Assembly: GCA_964511665.1 (NCBI GenBank) | Contig: CAZEHA010000020.1 | Coordinates: 1 to 51,278, forward strand | Reading direction: 5' to 3' | Length of the DNA stretch: 51,278 bases | Origin: JAGOEF01 sp964511665 | GTDB lineage: Bacteria; Bacteroidota; Bacteroidia; Bacteroidales; ML635J-15 | Part shown: positions 8,923-18,186 of the stretch, in pieces | Layout of the letters: every line of letters starts with the position of its first letter | Position numbering within the stretch: the first letter of the stretch is position 1 | Made by a program: the position numbers and the translations under genes | The notes under the pieces: model-generated | The model's database searches: none | What the model was told of the DNA's origin: nothing | Seen by the model: only the letters and a program-made list of their open reading frames with translations

Positions 8923-9402
8923 CTATTGCACAACCACAAACCTGCCCGACAGCGAGGTATTTGCTCCCCTGAGAATGAAAGTGTACACACCCTGAGATAA
9001 GGCAGAAACATTCACCACTACTTCATCGGTTGTTTCCTTTGAAGAGATATTGTTTTCGATTAACACCTTTCCGGCATTATCAATTATAGTTAGAACTAAA
9101 TCGGTATGCTCGCTAAATCCGGTTCTAATTCTCAAATTCGAGTACATATCAACATAGTAAACGAGTTTCTGCAAACTAACAACACATGCAATTGTAGTAG
9201 AATGCACCGAGGAACCATCGAAATCAATTTGTTTTAAACGATAATAGTTTATTCCGGGCACCGCATTCTCATGAATATAATTGTACACATTTGGTACCGG
9301 GGAATTACCCGCCCCATAAACAAAGGCCAGATCAAAGAATTGAAAATCGCTGCCGGCATGCTGCACCATAAAGCCCGAATTGTTGGTTTCCGACAAGGTG
9401 CT
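8923..9402 (-). pseudogene. C-terminal remainder of the giant T9SS cargo, cut off by an in-frame stop
   Basis: This piece continues the frame of the gene at 9403-14802 directly after its TGA. Its first residues, STLSETNNSGFMVQHAG, are the second half of the common Bacteroidota linker that normally reads LPVEL...W-T/S-x-x-S-E-x-N-N-x-G-F. About 80 residues of beta-strand sequence are followed by a type A T9SS sorting domain ending in GVYTFILRGANTSLSGRFVVVQ. It has no start codon of its own in good context (a TTG at 9396 is the only nearby candidate) and no signal peptide. It therefore cannot act alone as a secreted protein and is best read as the detached tail of the upstream gene. Confidence 0.85.
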
Positions 9403-12400
9403 TCATTCGAGCGCCACAGCATCGTCTTGTTGACCGGCACTAAAATGACTTAATTCAACGGGCAAACTTACATCTTTGGTAAGTGAACCTAAAGTGATAA
9501 TATAGTTTCCGGCTTTTCCCTCCTGATGCAAATTGAGCAAACTTGTAAGCGATCCATTGTCGTGGTTTCCGGAGCTGGCCGAAACTCCCATGTCGTTCCA
9601 CATGCCATTGTAATAAGCAGCTACTGTTAGGTCGGCAAAACTAAATTGATCGGACTGACCATTAGGACAGTTATCGTGGATACATGTTTCTCCATCCTCG
9701 TGCTCGTTGTTGTTCCATGCCAGGGTAATTTGTCCTAGTTCACCTGTTGTACTCACATCCCAATATTCACGCGAACTGACATATACCAAATTGGCCGACA
9801 TATTACCTCCATGAGACCACCAGTCGTATGGAGGTTCGTCGAAATGGTAGCGCACCGTAGTGCCGGCATTTCCCGATATGGGATATAAGCTTATGGGGGC
9901 ATATACCGTATAGCTTTGTTCTCCGGCAACATCGCCAATATCTCTGCTAATCACATTACCCACCGGAAATACAAATGCGGCAGAGCCGGTTTTTGTAACA
10001 GCTCCATCAACAAAGCTCTGAGGTCCGGAATTCACCAAAACAGCTTCATCTCCAAAGCTTAAACTGTGTGAGCCGGTATGTAGAATCCCGTTTTGTAAAT
10101 TCAGACTTTGAGTTAACAGTAAATCGTTATGCAAGGGTATTGTTACTCCCGGCTTGTTAACCGATAAACTACCCAATATAGCAGGGTTTGCGAATTTGAG
10201 TTCAATGGCTTCACTCCCCAAAATGTTCAGCTGCGATTCGGTGATTCCTTGAATGAGACCCGCTCCATAACTCAGTTCACGATGAACAGTTAGTGTGTGT
10301 GAATCTAAAATAATATTACCCCACTGCAAACCAATTGTTGCATCAGAAATAAAATCTGATCCCAAGCTCAGGCCTTCGGCATTATCTACAATTATATCTT
10401 TTTGAAACCCACTGCCCGCCGACAACAATCCCGATTCATCGGTAATTGTTTGTAGGGTAGTTCCGTTGAACCTGACTTGATTCAGGTTGTTATCGAAATT
10501 AATAGTCCACCCCGAACCATGAAACACCAAATTACCGCCCACAACAAATTCGTTTTCAAATTTTGAAGTGCCCGACCACACCTCGTTGATACTTACACCG
10601 GTATTAACAATAAAATCACCACGTATCAAAACCGCCGTGGGGCCCGACACCGCATAGTTTTTGGGTGCCGTGTTGGCCGACAACTCGAGATTGCCAAATG
10701 TTTTTCCCGACATCGAAATCTGGAAATTTGCACTGGCACTGGGTAAATCAAATTCGAAAGTGCCGTTTTCGGTGCCCGGTTCTGATGAAAGCTTTTCGGT
10801 CATAGCAGCACTCGAACGCATAGTTTTGTGAACATATCTGCCCCCATTTTCGATAATAAAAGGGGGAAACACTCCCGCCTGGGAATAAAACTTCACCGGA
10901 TCGCCCGAAGTAGCCGAAGAATTGTTGATAAACACTCCACCTTTGCCAATGCGCAATCCGGAACCTCCAGCGGCTAGTTCAATAGCCGGAATGTTGCTAT
11001 TAGTGTTTGGTATAATTACTGTAATGCTCTTTCCTTCGTCGGGTAAAATACTTATACCTTTAACATTGGGAACCGATTCAGAGTCGATGATAACTTCGTA
11101 ATCGGAAGCAGGCCCGGTAATGTTGTCGAAAGTAACACTATCAACAGTTTGTGGGAGTATCATGGGGCTCCAGTTGCGGGTGTCTGACCACAGTTTGTTT
11201 CCGGTTGTGCCACGCCACACCATTTTTGTGTAGAAATTGTCGTAATACACCGGGGTTATTTGCCTGTCGGTGGGGCCATCGCCCACATCATCGTTGTCGT
11301 CGTCGTAGTTGTAAACCAGTGTAAGCATATTAACCGGCCATTCCGGTTCTTCGTTCCCACCAATGTTGGTGTTGGCAAAAATGTAGCAGCGCAGTGTATT
11401 GCTTCCACCATTGTCGCGAATTTGTATATTGGCCCAACTTTCGTTATTAGCCGGCCATGTACCCGACGATTTTGTGGCATTCATAATGCGCATCAGCACT
11501 CCATCTACTGCTTCGAATTCCTGATCGGTCATGGCATATAATTCATCGATGGTAGTAATATAAGGAAGGGGCAACACTGTTTCACCAAGGCTTACAATTA
11601 CAACTGGGTTCGATATTGCTGTGAGGTTAGCACGTGCATCGGTTTTATTAATAGTTCCCCCCCTCACCAGCTTTATCTCCCCTTTAATTACATAGTGATG
11701 TGATATTTCGGTTGTCGGTTCAAAGTTGCCATCTTTTCTGATGCATAGCCCGGCAGCAACGGCACCTTCGCCTTCTTGAATAAAAAACTGGTCGTAACTA
11801 GCAGTGGCCAGCCTGCCTGAAGCAATGGTCGAAGTTCCTTCAACTGCCACCACCATGTCTTTTTTATACAATGCTCCGGTTGAGGTGTTGTAGTGTTTAA
11901 TGTTTTCGATGGGTATGGTGGTGTATATCACCGGTTGTTCGGCAATGGCTGTAAGAGTGCCTCCCTGAATAGCTGTTGAAACAACAACTGTGTCGATACC
12001 ATTGTCGGTGATATCGCTTATTTCGGGAGCCTGAAAACTATTGATGTCGATAATTAAATCTTTTGTATTACTGATTTCGGCTCCACTTACCGTGATGGTA
12101 TTTCCCGAAAGCACAAACGAAGTGCCGGCTACTTTTGCATCACCCGATACACTGATGTCGGAAGAGGAATAGTCGGTAATGCCTGCGGGAAGAACTACCG
12201 AAGCATTCTGCAGGTAATCGGCATGCTCGCCACTAATGGTGATTCGCATTTTTTGTCCGTTGCTTTTTCGTTGCCAGATGTCGGAGCCATTCAGCGCATT
12301 GCTGCCGTTGTTTATTACAACAGCTATGCCATCGCCATCGGAAGCATTGGTCGAGACACAATTCACCACACCGGGGGTGCCATTGGCCGATCCCAAATTT

Positions 12401-14802
12401 ATCCAGTTTGCAACGGGCAGGTTGTTGCCGCCACAATTGGTAAACTCGTAATTGTAGTCGTGCGGAAATAAATCGCTGCTGCTGCCTGCCTGATCGATTA
12501 TGTTTCCTGCGGCATCTTCAAGAATCACATAAAAGTTTTCGTTTATCGATGTTCCGAAAGCAAAGTTAGCATCAGGCGAAAGACCTGTGTGTGATGTCCT
12601 TATGGCCACCACATAGGCATCGTTTGCAGCAATACTTCCCGAAAGTGTAAGTGTTCCTTCGAGGCTTGCCCCTCCGTAATATTTTAATTTCCATCCGTTT
12701 ATGTTCATGGCACTGCTGCCAATATTCGAAAATTCAATGTATTCGTTGTTCCAGTCGCCATTGTAACCCTTCCCCGATATTTCGCTGATAAAAATATTGC
12801 TGTAGTCGGGTGGTGCAACGGGCACAACGCTGATAACATTTGAATTGCTGCTAACTCCGCTGCAGGTGTTGTATGCCCTTACACGATAATAATAGGAGGT
12901 TCCCGATGTAAGTCCGTCAACAAGATAAGAAGTAACATTGCCTACATCTTCGTTTTCGAGAATAAAAACTTCTGCTCCGGCACCATCGAAAGTATGAGAG
13001 CCAAGATCGCTAACATTATCGGTATTATATACATCCCATTCTGATTCCAACGTGGGAAATCCCGATGAAGGATTTGTAGTTACTCCCGACAGCACGGTGG
13101 ATTTACGCACTAAAGTTTTATCAAGAGTAGAATGGGAGCCACTTGTCCATGCTGTTCCGGGATCCTCGCCAATTCTGCCGAATATATCCACATTGGTTCC
13201 GGTACTTATTTTATAAAGAGCTACTGCATCATCGCCGTTAAAATTTATAGCAGCATTTGTGGTTGCAGTGCCTGAGTATATTATAGCAGAAGAATTTTTA
13301 TAAACAATTGTTTCATTATTAGCAAGAGTGCCCGAAAGTTGTATGTCACTTGAGGTGGAAGTTGATCCATTTGCATATAGCCTTAATCGATAATCGCTTA
13401 AATCAACTGAGCTACCTGTGCCGTTAAATATTTCTATGTATTTATTATTACTGCTACCTTCAACATACTCCGAAATAAACAAATCGCTGGCTGTTCCTCC
13501 CGATTCTAATGTATATACATCGAGATAATACCCGCCGGCACCGCTCACCGCATTCCAGTTGGACGTAAAACTGTCTTCGTCAATATCGCTGGCAGCGGTA
13601 GCAACTGGAGTTGCAGGAGTACCACAAACCACCTCGCCATCGCATTCCACTGTTTTTGATACTGCACCGGTGCTGGTAATATTTATAAGCTCGTCGTTGT
13701 AGTTGGCAATTGGCAATCCCGATTTTAGCCTGACATATATGGTAGTAGTGGAAACCGATCCACCCGACTGGGTTAGCGTAAGCGATGTGGCATATCCACT
13801 TCCGGAACTCAATGATATTTCGTAATTGGTGGGAGCAGCTAAACCTATGTTAGCCGTAAGACTGCTGCCCGAAACGGTAAAATTCTGCGAAGTGCTGGGG
13901 CCATTGCCCAGATTATAGGTAAAGCCGGTTAATGCTGTTGTTGAAACAGTAATGGTGGGTGTTGTAACAGTTCCGTTACAAGTTACGGTTTTGTTGGTTG
14001 CGCCGGTGCTGGATGCGGTAATGCTTTGTCCGTTGTAATTACCCGCTGATAAGCCGGCTTCTAGTCTAACATATACGGTAGTGTTAGTCACCGATCCACC
14101 CGACTGGGTTAGCGTAAGCGATGTGGCATATCCACTTCCGGAACTCAATGATATTTCATAATTTGCGGGTGCAGTCAGGCTGATATTTGCTGTGAGATTA
14201 CTGCCTGAAACCGTAAATGTTTGCGCAGTGCTGGGGCCGTTGCCAACAATGTAGGTGAACCCCGAAAGGCTTGTGGGAGTTACTTCAATAGTTGGAGAAG
14301 CAACCGCATAATCTTTAATGATAATATCGTGAACATATATTGCGGAACTGGGTGATGCCAGCCTGAGTTGTGTGGGAGATGAATTGTTCAGTGTATGCGT
14401 ATAGGTGGCTCCGGTAGTTCCTATTCCACTAAAAGTGGTAACATCAACCCATGTGCTGCCATTAAATTGTTGCAACTTAACAGTACGACTTGCTCCACCT
14501 GCAGCAATCCGAAATTCGGCCACCGAAACCGATGAAACCTGTGGTAACGTGAGAATTCCATTTGCACCCTGCAATTGCACCCGCCCAACAGACCCTGTTC
14601 CTGATGCCGATGCCGAAGGTTGCACAATGCATTGCACCATATTAACAGTACCTGCAGAAATAGTCTGGGTATAGGTTCCATAGCTGCCTCGTGCTGTCCA
14701 CGACTGTATATTTTCGTTGATTACCGTTGTTTGCGACCATGCCTGCATCGCAAAAAACACTGCTGTTGCTATCAGCAACAGTATTCCTTTTGTTATTTTC
14801 AT
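9403..14802 (-). CDS. Giant secreted T9SS-type protein with lamin-tail domains, truncated by an in-frame TGA
   Basis: The frame encodes 1,799 residues; with the piece at 8923-9402 the intact gene would have about 1,959 codons including the TGA position. Order: signal peptide (1-23, ending AWS); a jelly-roll-like N-terminal domain to about 165; two nearly identical repeats of about 110 residues beginning TPTSLSGFTY and TTALTGFTYN; an FN3-like domain interrupted by a lamin-tail (LTD) domain (LFISEYVEGSSNNKYIEIFN); a second LTD (IFISEISGKGYNGDWNNEYIEF); an OB/DUF5689-like region (VAVEGTSTIASGRLATASYDQFFIQ); a beta-helix or autotransporter-like stretch starting LWSDTRNWSPMILPQTVDSV; and the LPVELSHFSAGQQ linker. 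The frame then ends at TGA 9405-9403 where homologous linkers have Trp (TGG). Translated as is, the product lacks its secretion tail. Function is unknown; LTD proteins are often associated with nucleases or surface adhesion. Confidence 0.85.
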   Translation of the reverse strand: MKITKGILLLIATAVFFAMQAWSQTTVINENIQSWTARGSYGTYTQTISAGTVNMVQCIVQPSASASGTGSVGRVQLQGANGILTLPQVSSVSVAEFRIAAGGASRTVKLQQFNGSTWVDVTTFSGIGTTGATYTHTLNNSSPTQLRLASPSSAIYVHDIIIKDYAVASPTIEVTPTSLSGFTYIVGNGPSTAQTFTVSGSNLTANISLTAPANYEISLSSGSGYATSLTLTQSGGSVTNTTVYVRLEAGLSAGNYNGQSITASSTGATNKTVTCNGTVTTPTITVSTTALTGFTYNLGNGPSTSQNFTVSGSSLTANIGLAAPTNYEISLSSGSGYATSLTLTQSGGSVSTTTIYVRLKSGLPIANYNDELINITSTGAVSKTVECDGEVVCGTPATPVATAASDIDEDSFTSNWNAVSGAGGYYLDVYTLESGGTASDLFISEYVEGSSNNKYIEIFNGTGSSVDLSDYRLRLYANGSTSTSSDIQLSGTLANNETIVYKNSSAIIYSGTATTNAAINFNGDDAVALYKISTGTNVDIFGRIGEDPGTAWTSGSHSTLDKTLVRKSTVLSGVTTNPSSGFPTLESEWDVYNTDNVSDLGSHTFDGAGAEVFILENEDVGNVTSYLVDGLTSGTSYYYRVRAYNTCSGVSSNSNVISVVPVAPPDYSNIFISEISGKGYNGDWNNEYIEFSNIGSSAMNINGWKLKYYGGASLEGTLTLSGSIAANDAYVVAIRTSHTGLSPDANFAFGTSINENFYVILEDAAGNIIDQAGSSSDLFPHDYNYEFTNCGGNNLPVANWINLGSANGTPGVVNCVSTNASDGDGIAVVINNGSNALNGSDIWQRKSNGQKMRITISGEHADYLQNASVVLPAGITDYSSSDISVSGDAKVAGTSFVLSGNTITVSGAEISNTKDLIIDINSFQAPEISDITDNGIDTVVVSTAIQGGTLTAIAEQPVIYTTIPIENIKHYNTSTGALYKKDMVVAVEGTSTIASGRLATASYDQFFIQEGEGAVAAGLCIRKDGNFEPTTEISHHYVIKGEIKLVRGGTINKTDARANLTAISNPVVIVSLGETVLPLPYITTIDELYAMTDQEFEAVDGVLMRIMNATKSSGTWPANNESWANIQIRDNGGSNTLRCYIFANTNIGGNEEPEWPVNMLTLVYNYDDDNDDVGDGPTDRQITPVYYDNFYTKMVWRGTTGNKLWSDTRNWSPMILPQTVDSVTFDNITGPASDYEVIIDSESVPNVKGISILPDEGKSITVIIPNTNSNIPAIELAAGGSGLRIGKGGVFINNSSATSGDPVKFYSQAGVFPPFIIENGGRYVHKTMRSSAAMTEKLSSEPGTENGTFEFDLPSASANFQISMSGKTFGNLELSANTAPKNYAVSGPTAVLIRGDFIVNTGVSINEVWSGTSKFENEFVVGGNLVFHGSGWTINFDNNLNQVRFNGTTLQTITDESGLLSAGSGFQKDIIVDNAEGLSLGSDFISDATIGLQWGNIILDSHTLTVHRELSYGAGLIQGITESQLNILGSEAIELKFANPAILGSLSVNKPGVTIPLHNDLLLTQSLNLQNGILHTGSHSLSFGDEAVLVNSGPQSFVDGAVTKTGSAAFVFPVGNVISRDIGDVAGEQSYTVYAPISLYPISGNAGTTVRYHFDEPPYDWWSHGGNMSANLVYVSSREYWDVSTTGELGQITLAWNNNEHEDGETCIHDNCPNGQSDQFSFADLTVAAYYNGMWNDMGVSASSGNHDNGSLTSLLNLHQEGKAGNYIITLGSLTKDVSLPVELSHFSAGQQDDAVALE
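13754..13821 (-). repeat. 68-base direct repeat, copy 1
   Basis: It is identical over 68 bases to 14090-14157, 336 bases away. It lies inside the giant cargo gene and encodes the YEISLSSGSGYATSLTLTQS core of its second repeat domain. Identity beyond what the protein needs suggests recent duplication or gene conversion. Confidence 0.9.
14090..14157 (-). repeat. 68-base direct repeat, copy 2
   Basis: The partner of 13754-13821 encodes the same core in the first repeat domain of the giant cargo protein. Flanking bases diverge immediately on both sides. Confidence 0.9.
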
Positions 14803-14908
14803 AAAAATTGCCTTATAAAAACGCCTTGGTTCAATGGGTTAACAACTTGATTGCAAAAAAGTTGAATCCATCCCAAATAAAATTATAAAGAATTTCGCAC
14901 ACACTTTA

Positions 14909-14916
14909 CAAAGATA
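14909..14916 (-). promoter_or_regulatory. Bacteroidota -7 box (TATCTTTG, minus strand)
   Basis: On the minus strand the sequence is TATCTTTG, an exact TAnnTTTG match, about 107 bases upstream of the giant cargo gene start at 14802. No good -33 element is evident. The long A/T-rich leader between them shows no structure I recognise. Confidence 0.4.
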
Positions 14917-15016
14917 GTTACAATACAACGTTACAGGTAAATAAATTATTAAGAACCTGTTAATAAATTTGTATTGAAATGGTTCAATTTCGATTTTTGG
15001 GGCAAAGCCTTTTGAT

Positions 15017-15024
15017 TACATTTG
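15017..15024 (+). promoter_or_regulatory. Bacteroidota promoter for prs (TTTG / TACATTTG)
   Basis: TACATTTG at 15017-15024 is preceded by TTTG at 14996-14999 (17-base gap), which resembles a -33/-7 pair. It lies 20 bases before ATG 15045. This supports that start rather than an in-frame ATG at 14979, which would be upstream of the transcript. A second TAAATTTG at 14974-14981 also exists. Confidence 0.5.
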
Positions 15025-15044
15025 TCGGTGAAAAAACTCATTAC

Positions 15045-15983
15045 ATGGAATCACCTATAAAATTCTTCTCCGGTTCGGCAAGCCGTTATTTGTCGGAGGA
15101 AATCGTAAAATGTTATGATCCCGAAATGGAACTGGGCAAAAGTAACCTCATCCGCTTCAGCGATGGGGAATTTCAACCGAGTTTGAACGAAACCGTGCGC
15201 GGTTGCACCGTGTTTATTATTCAATCAACCTGTCCGCCTGCCGAAAACCTCATCGAACTGATGCTAATGGTTGATGCCGCCAAGCGTGCTTCGGCCTATA
15301 AGGTGGTGGCAGTGATACCTTACTTCGGCTTTGCCCGTCAAGATCGCAAAGACAAACCCCGTGTTTCAATCGGGGCCAAGGTTATTGCCGATGTACTATC
15401 GGCTTCGGGTGTTGACAGGGTGATGACTATGGACTTACATGCAGACCAAATACAGGGCTTCTTTAATGTTCCTGTTGACCATGTTTTTGCCTCGGCCTTG
15501 TTTGTACCCTATATTAAAAACCTGAACCTCAGCGACTTGGTAATAGCCTCTCCCGACATGGGAGGCAGCAAACGCGCCAAAGCATATTCTCATTTTTTGA
15601 GTTGCAGCATGGCCATAGCTCACAAATCGCGCGAAGAAGAAAACGTGGTGGCCGAAATGAAGATTATTGGGGAAATAGAAGGCAAAAACGTAATTATTGT
15701 TGACGATATGATCGACACCGCCGGAACGGTGTGCATGGCAGCCGATATGATGCTCGAAAAAGGAGCAAAAAGTGTGCGCGTTGTGGCTACCCATCCGGTG
15801 CTTTCGGGCCCTGCCTACGACAGAATAAACAAGTCGTCGATTTCAGAAGTAATTGTTACCAACTCAATACCCGTTAAACCCCTATCCGATAAAATTAGAG
15901 TTTTGTCGATTGGCGATTTGTTTGCCGACATTATTCGCAAGGTGTATACCCACAAATCTATAAGCACTACCTTTATTGTGTAA
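15045..15983 (+). CDS. prs: Ribose-phosphate pyrophosphokinase (PRPP synthetase)
   Basis: The 312-residue cytosolic enzyme makes PRPP from ribose 5-phosphate and ATP for nucleotide, His and Trp synthesis. The ATP/metal loop is seen in YFGFARQDRKDKPRVSIGAKVIADVL, the flexible/metal site in MDLHADQIQGFF, and the PRPP loop in VIIVDDMIDTAGTV. The opening KFFSGSASRYLSEEI matches family N-termini. The open frame extends 22 codons further upstream, but a promoter box at 15017-15024 and the usual family length support ATG 15045. It leads a cluster with rplY, pth and psd, although rplY appears to have its own promoter. Confidence 0.96.
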   Translation: MESPIKFFSGSASRYLSEEIVKCYDPEMELGKSNLIRFSDGEFQPSLNETVRGCTVFIIQSTCPPAENLIELMLMVDAAKRASAYKVVAVIPYFGFARQDRKDKPRVSIGAKVIADVLSASGVDRVMTMDLHADQIQGFFNVPVDHVFASALFVPYIKNLNLSDLVIASPDMGGSKRAKAYSHFLSCSMAIAHKSREEENVVAEMKIIGEIEGKNVIIVDDMIDTAGTVCMAADMMLEKGAKSVRVVATHPVLSGPAYDRINKSSISEVIVTNSIPVKPLSDKIRVLSIGDLFADIIRKVYTHKSISTTFIV

Positions 15984-16078
15984 ACGGGTTATCTGCTCAA
16001 ATAACTCCGATTACAAACCGTACGAAAGAAAGCCTGATTTGTAATGAAAATTGTTTTTTTCTTTTTCGCAAAATGTAT

Positions 16079-16086
16079 TATTTTTG
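16079..16086 (+). promoter_or_regulatory. Bacteroidota -7 box (TATTTTTG) before rplY
   Basis: TATTTTTG matches TAnnTTTG and lies 95 bases before the rplY start at 16182. A T-rich block about 20 bases upstream may act as the -33 region. The resulting leader of about 90 bases is unusually long for this window. I see short complementary stretches in it but no known ribosomal-leader motif. Confidence 0.45.
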
Positions 16087-16181
16087 CTGCCCAATTGTCG
16101 AATGTGTGATGGGGGTTTGAAAGCAACAGCGAAAATCGCTCGAAATGCGCAAGCTTTAGTAGCACAGCAAAAATAAAAAAA

Positions 16182-16778
16182 ATGAAACATTTTGAGATTA
16201 CCGGCACCCTAAGGCCTGAACTTGGTAAAAAAGCCACAAAAGCCATCAGAAAACAAGGCGAAGTTCCCTGTGTTTTGTATGGCGGAAAAGAAAACCTTCA
16301 CTTCAGTGTAACAAACGAGAATTTGAGAAAACTGGTGTACAGCCCCCATGTGTATTTGGTTGACATCAAGATTGGTAAAAACACATATCAGGCTGTGATG
16401 AAAGAATTACAGTTCGACCCTGTGAGCGACAGCCTTACCCATCTCGATTTTTTAGAAGTAAGCGAAGATAAAGCGGTTACTATTTCGGTTCCTATCATTA
16501 TTACCGGACAGAGCGTGGGTGTAAAAATCGGTGGTAAGCTAAATACCTACCAGCGTTTGATAAAGGTAAAAGCTCTTCCACAGCATTTACCCGACTTTGT
16601 AGAAATAGATATCACCAATTTGAATATTAACCAGTCGGTTCGGGTAAAAAACATTACAATCGAAAATGTTGAATTTATCGACAACAAAAACAAAGTTTTG
16701 GTTGCCGTTAATGCTGCCCGCGGTGTTGATAAAGCTGCTCTTGCCGCTGAAACCGATACTGAAGCAACCGAAGAATAA
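16182..16778 (+). CDS. rplY: 50S ribosomal protein L25/TL5/Ctc
   Basis: The 198-residue protein binds 5S rRNA in the large ribosomal subunit. The N-terminal L25 domain (about 1-95) has the features GKKATKAIRKQGEVPCVLYGG and VSDSLTHLDFLEV. The C-terminal TL5/CTC beta domain (about 96-190) begins VTISVPIIITGQSVGVKIGG. This two-domain form is normal for Bacteroidota. An acidic Glu/Thr tail ends the protein. It is followed 29 bases later by pth, an order (prs-rplY-pth) often conserved in the phylum. Confidence 0.96.
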   Translation: MKHFEITGTLRPELGKKATKAIRKQGEVPCVLYGGKENLHFSVTNENLRKLVYSPHVYLVDIKIGKNTYQAVMKELQFDPVSDSLTHLDFLEVSEDKAVTISVPIIITGQSVGVKIGGKLNTYQRLIKVKALPQHLPDFVEIDITNLNINQSVRVKNITIENVEFIDNKNKVLVAVNAARGVDKAALAAETDTEATEE

Positions 16779-16807
16779 AGCTTGATTGGCTGCTATATAA
16801 AATTGCC

Positions 16808-17374
16808 ATGAAGTATTTGATAGCCGGTTTGGGGAACATTGGACACGAGTACGCAAACACCAGGCATAACATAGGTTTTACAACACTGGATGCACTTGCA
16901 GGTGCATCCGGTGTTGTTTTTAGCGACAAGCGATATGGGATGTATTGCGAAACGAAGCACAAAGCCCGGATATTATGCTTGCTGAAACCTTCAACCTATA
17001 TGAATCGCAGTGGGCTGGCAATTCAATACTATCTGAAAAAAGAAAAACTCGAAATCGAAAACCTCTTGGTTGTTGTCGACGACGTGGCTTTGCCTTTTGG
17101 AACCATACGTCTTAAAGCCAAAGGAGGTTCGGGCGGACACAATGGATTGCAAAGTATAATCGACATACTAGGCACCGATAATTTTGCCCGACTGCGATTC
17201 GGAATTGGCGATAACTTTGGGCGGGGACAACAGTCGGACTACGTGCTGGGCGAGTGGACAGACGAAGAGCTGGAAAAATTACCTGCAAACATCGATTCGT
17301 TATGCGAAGCCATAAAAAGTTTTTGTATCTTAGGCATCGATCGCAGCATGAATTACGTGAACACCAAAACATGA
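16808..17374 (+). CDS. pth: Peptidyl-tRNA hydrolase
   Basis: The 188-residue cytosolic enzyme cleaves peptidyl-tRNA released from stalled ribosomes. Visible are LIAGLGNIGHEYANTRHNIGF with the catalytic His and the Asn ligands, KPSTYMNRSG, VVDDVALPFG with the catalytic-site Asp, and GGSGGHNGLQSI. Length is normal. Its stop codon overlaps the start of psd in an ATGA arrangement at 17371-17374, so the two are likely translated together. Confidence 0.96.
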   Translation: MKYLIAGLGNIGHEYANTRHNIGFTTLDALAGASGVVFSDKRYGMYCETKHKARILCLLKPSTYMNRSGLAIQYYLKKEKLEIENLLVVVDDVALPFGTIRLKAKGGSGGHNGLQSIIDILGTDNFARLRFGIGDNFGRGQQSDYVLGEWTDEELEKLPANIDSLCEAIKSFCILGIDRSMNYVNTKT

Positions 17375-18153
17375 AGAAAAAAACCATCGCACGAAAACAC
17401 ATCACTGCACTGGCAGGAAAGATGTCGCGATGGAAGTCTCCCTATTTTCTTATAGAAAGTTTTATTAAACTGTATATAAGATATTACAAGATACAACTCA
17501 ACGATTATGATTTCTCTTTCGAAAAAGGAATTAGTTTTCATGATTTTTTTACCCGAAAATTAAAACCCGGGTCCCGAAGCATCACGGGCAACTTTATCTC
17601 TCCGGTTGATGGAACAATTACAGCGCTTGGCATTGCCGATTCTTGCAGTAAAATTCCGGCCAAATCGCAACAATTCACTTTCGAAGAGCTAACGGGTTGT
17701 GTTATTGAAGACGTATTTCCTATATCTTATGCTGTAATATATCTCTCGCCGGCCGATTACCACAGGATTCACGCTCCTTTCGCACTTCAGGTTTCAACAA
17801 TCACCCATATAGAGGGCTGTCATTATCCGGTACATTTAAAATCGCAAATGAAGCGCGACAGTTTGTTTTGTCAAAACGAACGAGTTGTGCTGTCGGGCAC
17901 CTGCGAATACGGGCGTTATTGGTTTGTGCTTATCGGGGCCATGATAGTGGGTTCTGTCTATCTTAGCTTTACCGGTACCCTGCACAGTAAAGACGCTGCA
18001 TCGCTGTGGGGATGCAATTACCAATTAAACACCGGCGACGAAATCGGGTATTTTGCATTGGGTTCAACCGTAGTGTTGTTTGTTGAGGGAAATAGACTTA
18101 AGCATAACTCATCGTTACCGAAACCGGTAAAACTTGGAGATGCAATGGAATAG
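17371..18153 (+). CDS. psd: Phosphatidylserine decarboxylase (type I-like)
   Basis: The protein has 260 residues and converts phosphatidylserine to phosphatidylethanolamine at the inner membrane. The E. coli-type landmarks are present: FHDFFTRKLKPGSR (about 56-69), SPVDG with Asp80, YHRIHAP with His134, and the self-cleavage motif LGST at 230-233, where Ser232 would become the pyruvoyl group. The Asp-His-Ser set is therefore complete. The open frame runs upstream into pth, but the ATG overlapping the pth stop gives a family-like N-terminus. cdsA at 47157 supplies the CDP-diacylglycerol used earlier in the same pathway. Confidence 0.93.
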   Translation: MKKKTIARKHITALAGKMSRWKSPYFLIESFIKLYIRYYKIQLNDYDFSFEKGISFHDFFTRKLKPGSRSITGNFISPVDGTITALGIADSCSKIPAKSQQFTFEELTGCVIEDVFPISYAVIYLSPADYHRIHAPFALQVSTITHIEGCHYPVHLKSQMKRDSLFCQNERVVLSGTCEYGRYWFVLIGAMIVGSVYLSFTGTLHSKDAASLWGCNYQLNTGDEIGYFALGSTVVLFVEGNRLKHNSSLPKPVKLGDAME

Positions 18154-18186
18154 AAGTTTGAACCCGGCAAACAAAGCCGCAATGCT

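Noticed and set aside
9403..9405. TGA read as tryptophan (alternative genetic code)
   Set aside because: Other genes in the window end normally at TGA (for example 2911-2913 and 37546-37544), so code reassignment is not supported.
9403..9405. Programmed selenocysteine at the TGA
   Set aside because: The expected residue is Trp, no downstream selenocysteine-type hairpin is evident, and the family has no Cys/Sec here.
14979..15044. Longer prs with 22 extra residues
   Set aside because: The added residues are not family-like and a promoter box lies inside this stretch.
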